DNA from: Pseudaeromonas sp041441555
Lineage (GTDB): Bacteria; Pseudomonadota; Gammaproteobacteria; Enterobacterales; Aeromonadaceae
DNA length: 9,765 nt
Direction of reading: 5' to 3'
Assembly (NCBI GenBank): GCA_041441555.1
Contig: JASDSW010000083.1
Span: 1-9,765 of the forward strand
The position numbers were made by a program, and so were the translations under genes. Below are positions 6,882 through 9,765 of this stretch, piece after piece; position 1 is the stretch's first letter, and the number at the start of each line of letters is the position of its first letter. The notes beneath the pieces were generated by a model. That model was not told where the DNA came from. It saw only the letters and a program-made list of their open reading frames with translations, and made no database searches.

Positions 6882-8522
6882 TTATCCCTGGCGACGGGCC
6901 AGGGCGATCACCCGGCTGAACATTTGCCGCAGTGTGTGAGGCATCTGGTCAACGCCGCCACGTTCGGCGGCCTCGACGACAGCCAGCGCCAGGCCCGGTT
7001 TACTGCGCCGGCTCACGGCGCGCTCGATGATCTTCGAGGGTGGCAGCATCTGGTGCGGCGTGACACCCGCCTCTTGCCGGTAGACGGCTTCAAAGCCATG
7101 GTGGTAGAGGAAATGCTCGATATCCTTGGCCGGCAGCAGGGTCAGCCGATCCCGCTCATGATCGCCCTTGAGTTGACTGCGAACGCTGGAGGCGTACTTG
7201 CTACCCGCCTGATCGCCATCTGCCAACAGATGCCATTCGATCCCCAGATCGCGCGCCGCCTTGATGAGCGGCACAGCCCCGCACTGGGCAAACTCAATCA
7301 CGCGTACCCCCTCGCCTCGCAGACTGTAACCACAGATCGAGGCCAATTCGGAGAGCAGCCAGATTTCTGTTTCGCCCTCGACCAGCAACCAACAGCGGGC
7401 AAACAACGACATGGGGCGGTTGATGCGAACATGAAAGGTGATGCGTCGCAACTCCTCGGCGCTCAGCTGCTCATCCCGCAGGCTGAAGGCCTGAGTTTCC
7501 TGCCCATGGCGAACCAGGCGACGGATCTGACCCAGCGGAATGGAGGTAAGCAGATCACCGGAATTGGTGGTCAGGATTTTTTGCCCCGGAACCTGCTCCA
7601 ATAACCCCCAGGCCAAGGCCAGCATGGTTGGGTGTAAGCGACTCTCTGGATCTTCGAGTATCAGAATCGGTCTTGCGCCAATCTCAATCTCGCGATCGCC
7701 ACGAGCGGCGAGTAACGCACTGCCCAGCCCCGCCATCGCCAGCTCGACCGAATGGCTGTTGGCACTGCGCATCAGCTCTTGCAAGGAGCCCAGCCCCCGC
7801 AGACTACTGGGTTTGGAGACAATCTCCCGGGCGTTACGCGGCTTGGCCCGGATAGGCGGCACGTGACTTAAATAGTGCGCCATCAGGCAATGCACGGCGC
7901 TCATTCCCTGCTGCAAGGCGGGGTCATCCTGGCAGGCGCTATCGTCACCTTGCAGATGCTGAGAAACCTGCGCCAACTGGGCTTCCCACTGCACATTAAA
8001 ATCATCGCCACCATAACGGGTCGAGCGGGAGTCTCTGAGCCGCAGCACCGGATTCATCAACATCAGCAGGTGGATCATCGCTTGGGGTTCGTCGAGCGTC
8101 AGGCGCTGCCCCTGCGCCCCCAAAAAGAGATGCTCCGATAGAACCAGCCCTGCGGCACTCAGCTCGGCAGCGGCGCGATAGCGGATCCGATGAAATCCAT
8201 CTTTGTAGCGACACCAGACAGGGCTCAGGCGAGAAAGCCGCTCCGAGTGATGACACATGTCAGGGCGATATTCGCAAAAGGTCAGAATGATCTGTAGCTG
8301 TCGGGGGGGAGCAATCTCACGATCGTTGTTCTCTGGCTGGTAGAAGTCATCGGCTTCGAATTGATAGGGCACCACCCCCTGGCCCAGCAGGCACCACAAC
8401 GCCCGCAACAGACTGGTTTTACCCCAGGCATTTTCACCGATCAGGGCCGTCGTCTGCTGCAGGGAGATGGCGAGGTGATTGATACCGCGAAAGCCTGATA
8501 TTTCAATATGTTCCAGGTACAT
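6882..8522 (-). CDS. ybjD: OLD-family ATPase/TOPRIM protein, YbjD-like (DUF2813)
   Basis: A 546-residue protein that aligns end to end with E. coli YbjD (about 552 aa) as I recall it. It has an SMC/RecF-like ATPase half and a C-terminal TOPRIM nuclease half. It opens MYLEHIEISGFRGINHL, followed by Walker A GENAWGKT at 29-36. A Walker B/D-loop block ILILEDPESRLHP is at 286-298, with the switch-like TTNSGDLL at 318-325. The TOPRIM part has LLVEGETE at 379-386 (Glu382) and ADGDQAGSKY at 434-443 (Asp435, Asp437), the acidic metal-binding residues expected of OLD nucleases. The cellular role of YbjD is not established; ATP-coupled DNA cleavage or repair is inferred from the family. The ATG at 8522 has GGGGGTG 4 bases upstream. 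It is a singleton with no UvrD-type helicase beside it, so it is not a Gabija-type pair. It converges on glgX with 15 bases between. Confidence 0.9.
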   Translation of the reverse strand: MYLEHIEISGFRGINHLAISLQQTTALIGENAWGKTSLLRALWCLLGQGVVPYQFEADDFYQPENNDREIAPPRQLQIILTFCEYRPDMCHHSERLSRLSPVWCRYKDGFHRIRYRAAAELSAAGLVLSEHLFLGAQGQRLTLDEPQAMIHLLMLMNPVLRLRDSRSTRYGGDDFNVQWEAQLAQVSQHLQGDDSACQDDPALQQGMSAVHCLMAHYLSHVPPIRAKPRNAREIVSKPSSLRGLGSLQELMRSANSHSVELAMAGLGSALLAARGDREIEIGARPILILEDPESRLHPTMLALAWGLLEQVPGQKILTTNSGDLLTSIPLGQIRRLVRHGQETQAFSLRDEQLSAEELRRITFHVRINRPMSLFARCWLLVEGETEIWLLSELASICGYSLRGEGVRVIEFAQCGAVPLIKAARDLGIEWHLLADGDQAGSKYASSVRSQLKGDHERDRLTLLPAKDIEHFLYHHGFEAVYRQEAGVTPHQMLPPSKIIERAVSRRSKPGLALAVVEAAERGGVDQMPHTLRQMFSRVIALARRQG

Positions 8523-8810
8523 CCATCACCCCCGGTTTTTCTTCTATCGTGGCAAAGCCGCCGAGAGATTACCAGGCGTGAGCTAACAGTTTAACGATTC
8601 AATTCAATGGGATGTCTCATCCATCTGCGATCCCTGATGGCTTCGCACCACGGCATCGGGTGTCCAAACCGAAAACCAGAGGTGACGAAACCGAGCCTGC
8701 CGCTTTTTATGTCGCATTCTGTCTCTTCCACTTCAACCGAATTATCAACACGGAAGATAGGCAGGCTGCATCTCACTGCGATGACGACTCGATGAAAGTT
8801 GTGTGACAGC
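8523..8810. other. Intergenic stretch with nested inverted repeats, no convincing gene
   Basis: This 288-base gap lies downstream of the permease gene and upstream of ybjD. It contains AGCCTGCC (8694-8701) and its exact complement GGCAGGCT (8760-8767). Nested inside are TCTTCC (8724-8729) and GGAAGA (8752-8757), giving a possible two-part stem over about 74 bases. Two open frames exist, 8612-8806 on plus (64 aa) and 8591-8776 on minus (61 aa, GTG start). Neither has a good ribosome site or a family I recognise. A ybjD promoter should lie near 8550-8600; the best I see on minus is a TGG-TAATCT extended -10 with a poor TTAAAC -35. Confidence 0.45.
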
Positions 8811-9572
8811 TCAGGCGCCGTAGTGCTGCCACAACAATTTGGCCGACATCAGCAGTGACATGATGACGACTAGAGGGCGGATCAGCCGCCCCCCCTGTTT
8901 GATCACCATTTTGGAACCTAAACGAGCGCCAATAAACTGCCCAACCGCCATTAAAAGCCCCACGCTCCAGACCAACTTGCCACCCAGCGCAAAGAAGATC
9001 AGCGCGGCCACATTCGAGGTGAAATTCAGCAGTTTGCTGTGAGCCGTGGCTTTGGCCAGATTAAACCCCGCCAAAGCAACAAACCCAATGGCAAAGAACG
9101 AACCGGTGCCCGGGCCAAAAAAGCCGTCGTAGAAACCAACCCCCAGGCCGATGGTCCAGGCAAATCCGCACACACTCAGGCGACGCTGGGAGTCGCTATC
9201 CCCGACCCGCGGAGAGAGCAAAAAGTAGAGTGCAAAACCAACCAGCAAAAACGGCAGCAGGCGATTCAGAGCGCTCGCATCAATCTGCTGCACCAGAATG
9301 GTTCCCAAGGCACTGCCGATGAAGGTCATGAGCACGGCCCATTTAGCGGTTTTGAAATCGATGTAGCCGTGACGGGCAAAGTACCAGGTGGCAGAAAAGC
9401 TACCAAAACTGCTCTGCAGCTTGTTGGTTCCCAGCGCTTGGGCAGGCGGAAGTCCGGCAGCCAATAGCGCTGGGAGCGTGATCAATCCCCCGCCACCGGC
9501 GATGGCATCAATGAATCCAGCCACGAGCGCACTCAACGCCAGCAGCAACAAGGTGGTTACTTCAAACTCCAT
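8811..9572 (-). CDS. yfcA: TauE/SafE (TSUP) family permease, YfcA-like
   Basis: A 253-residue inner-membrane protein with about eight hydrophobic segments. It has the internal two-fold repeat of the sulfite exporter TauE/SafE family: GFIDAIAGGGGLITLPALL near 19-37 and GFYDGFFGPGTGSFFAIGF near 146-164, then KATAHSKLLNFTSN and GQFIGARLGSKMV. It closely resembles E. coli YfcA as I recall it. Family members move sulfite, sulfonates or other small organic anions, and the substrate of YfcA-type proteins is not settled. I chose ATG 9572 because GGGGG lies 4 bases upstream and the product begins MEFEV like the family. The upstream in-frame ATG at 9602 would add ten mostly polar residues (MSGKKLVGGI) and has no ribosome site. 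It lies on the same strand as ybjD, 288 bases away, probably as a separate unit. Confidence 0.88.
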   Translation of the reverse strand: MEFEVTTLLLLALSALVAGFIDAIAGGGGLITLPALLAAGLPPAQALGTNKLQSSFGSFSATWYFARHGYIDFKTAKWAVLMTFIGSALGTILVQQIDASALNRLLPFLLVGFALYFLLSPRVGDSDSQRRLSVCGFAWTIGLGVGFYDGFFGPGTGSFFAIGFVALAGFNLAKATAHSKLLNFTSNVAALIFFALGGKLVWSVGLLMAVGQFIGARLGSKMVIKQGGRLIRPLVVIMSLLMSAKLLWQHYGA

Positions 9573-9713
9573 GATTCCCCCAACCAATTTCTTGCCTGAC
9601 ATGCTACACAGTCAGTCTGGAGCCGACCAGACACATCGGAATGGAAAACCAGTCGTGGCCTTTTGAGCCGGGGGGCGACGAGCCATGCTCAACCTCAACG
9701 GGCAAGCGGGCAG
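9573..9713. other. Upstream region of the TSUP permease gene
   Basis: No gene is visible. On the minus strand it should hold the permease promoter, but I see no convincing -35/-10 pair. A small inverted repeat GTCTGG (9615-9620) / CCAGAC (9627-9632) with a 6-base spacer lies about 45-60 bases upstream of the chosen start and could be an operator half-site pair or leader hairpin. Confidence 0.4.
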
Positions 9714-9739
9714 TAAAAATCCACCTGCATAGCAGGTGG
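9714..9739 (-). terminator. Intrinsic terminator on the minus strand
   Basis: CCACCTGC (9721-9728) and GCAGGTGG (9732-9739) form a perfect 8-bp stem with a 3-base loop. On the minus strand it is followed by A and then five U residues (A-run 9715-9719 on plus). It would end a minus-strand transcript coming from beyond the right edge. The plus-strand side (CTTTGATT) is a poor U-tract. Confidence 0.7.
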
Positions 9740-9748
9740 CTTTGATTA

Positions 9749-9765
9749 GCCCCCTAGAAGGGGGC
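9749..9765. repeat. Second compact hairpin at the window edge
   Basis: GCCCCCT (9749-9755) and AGGGGGC (9759-9765) form a perfect 7-bp stem with a 3-base loop that ends exactly at the window edge, 9 bases after the previous hairpin. It could be a tandem terminator or a palindrome of a repeat or insertion-sequence end. The window stops before this can be decided. Confidence 0.5.

Noticed and set aside
6924..7604. 226-codon open frame on plus, inside ybjD
   Set aside because: It is antisense to the YbjD coding region, has no recognisable domain or ribosome site, and is a frame shadow.
6882..8522. Gabija-like or OLD-based phage defence system
   Set aside because: The protein is YbjD-type and single. 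There is no UvrD-like GajB partner, restriction gene or mobile element next to it; the neighbours are glgX and a permease.
8591..8806. Small open frames on both strands (64 aa plus, 61 aa minus) in the gap
   Set aside because: Neither has a convincing ribosome site, the minus one needs a GTG start, and neither matches a family I recognise. Conservation at protein level would be needed.
8580..8810. Integron attC-like cassette site
   Set aside because: I could not find the paired core sites (GTTRRRY and its complement) with proper spacing, and no integrase is present.

Overview
The window looks like chromosomal housekeeping sequence from a gammaproteobacterium. AbgA, YbjD and YfcA homologues resemble the enterobacterial proteins closely, and the initiator tRNA is nearly the same as that of E. 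coli. The secondary Lon is of the type known from Pseudomonas AsrA, and the debranching enzyme differs from E. coli GlgX. I cannot fix the genus; a member of or near Aeromonadales/Enterobacterales is a guess. No integrase, phage gene or CRISPR array is visible.

Layout, left to right. (1) 1-143: the 3' end of a CNNM/CorC-type membrane protein gene. Only 21 bases later comes an abgA-like M20 amidohydrolase (165-1454), probably co-transcribed. (2) 1433-1954, minus: a small OmpA-domain lipoprotein whose 3' end overlaps that of abgA. It is divergent from a Lon-type protease (2044-4473). (3) 4509-4660, minus: a complete single-tRNA unit for initiator tRNA-fMet, with sigma70-like promoter, mature tRNA with encoded CCA, and intrinsic terminator. 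(4) 4785-6866: an isoamylase-type glycogen debranching enzyme (GlgX) standing alone. (5) 6882-8522, minus: a YbjD-type OLD-family ATPase/TOPRIM protein converging on glgX. (6) 8523-8810: a gap with nested inverted repeats and no convincing gene. (7) 8811-9572, minus: a TauE/SafE (YfcA-type) membrane permease. (8) 9573-9765: upstream DNA ending in two compact hairpins, at least one of which reads as a minus-strand terminator.

The genes do not form one pathway. They cover cation or polyamine transport with (aminobenzoyl-)amino-acid hydrolysis, envelope anchoring, protein quality control, translation initiation, glycogen breakdown, a nuclease-like ATPase of unclear role, and anion/sulfur-compound transport. 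I did not find an undescribed multi-gene system. The points most worth a second look are the GlgX subtype, the second-type Lon, the lone abgA, the structured gap at 8523-8810 and the paired hairpins at the right edge.
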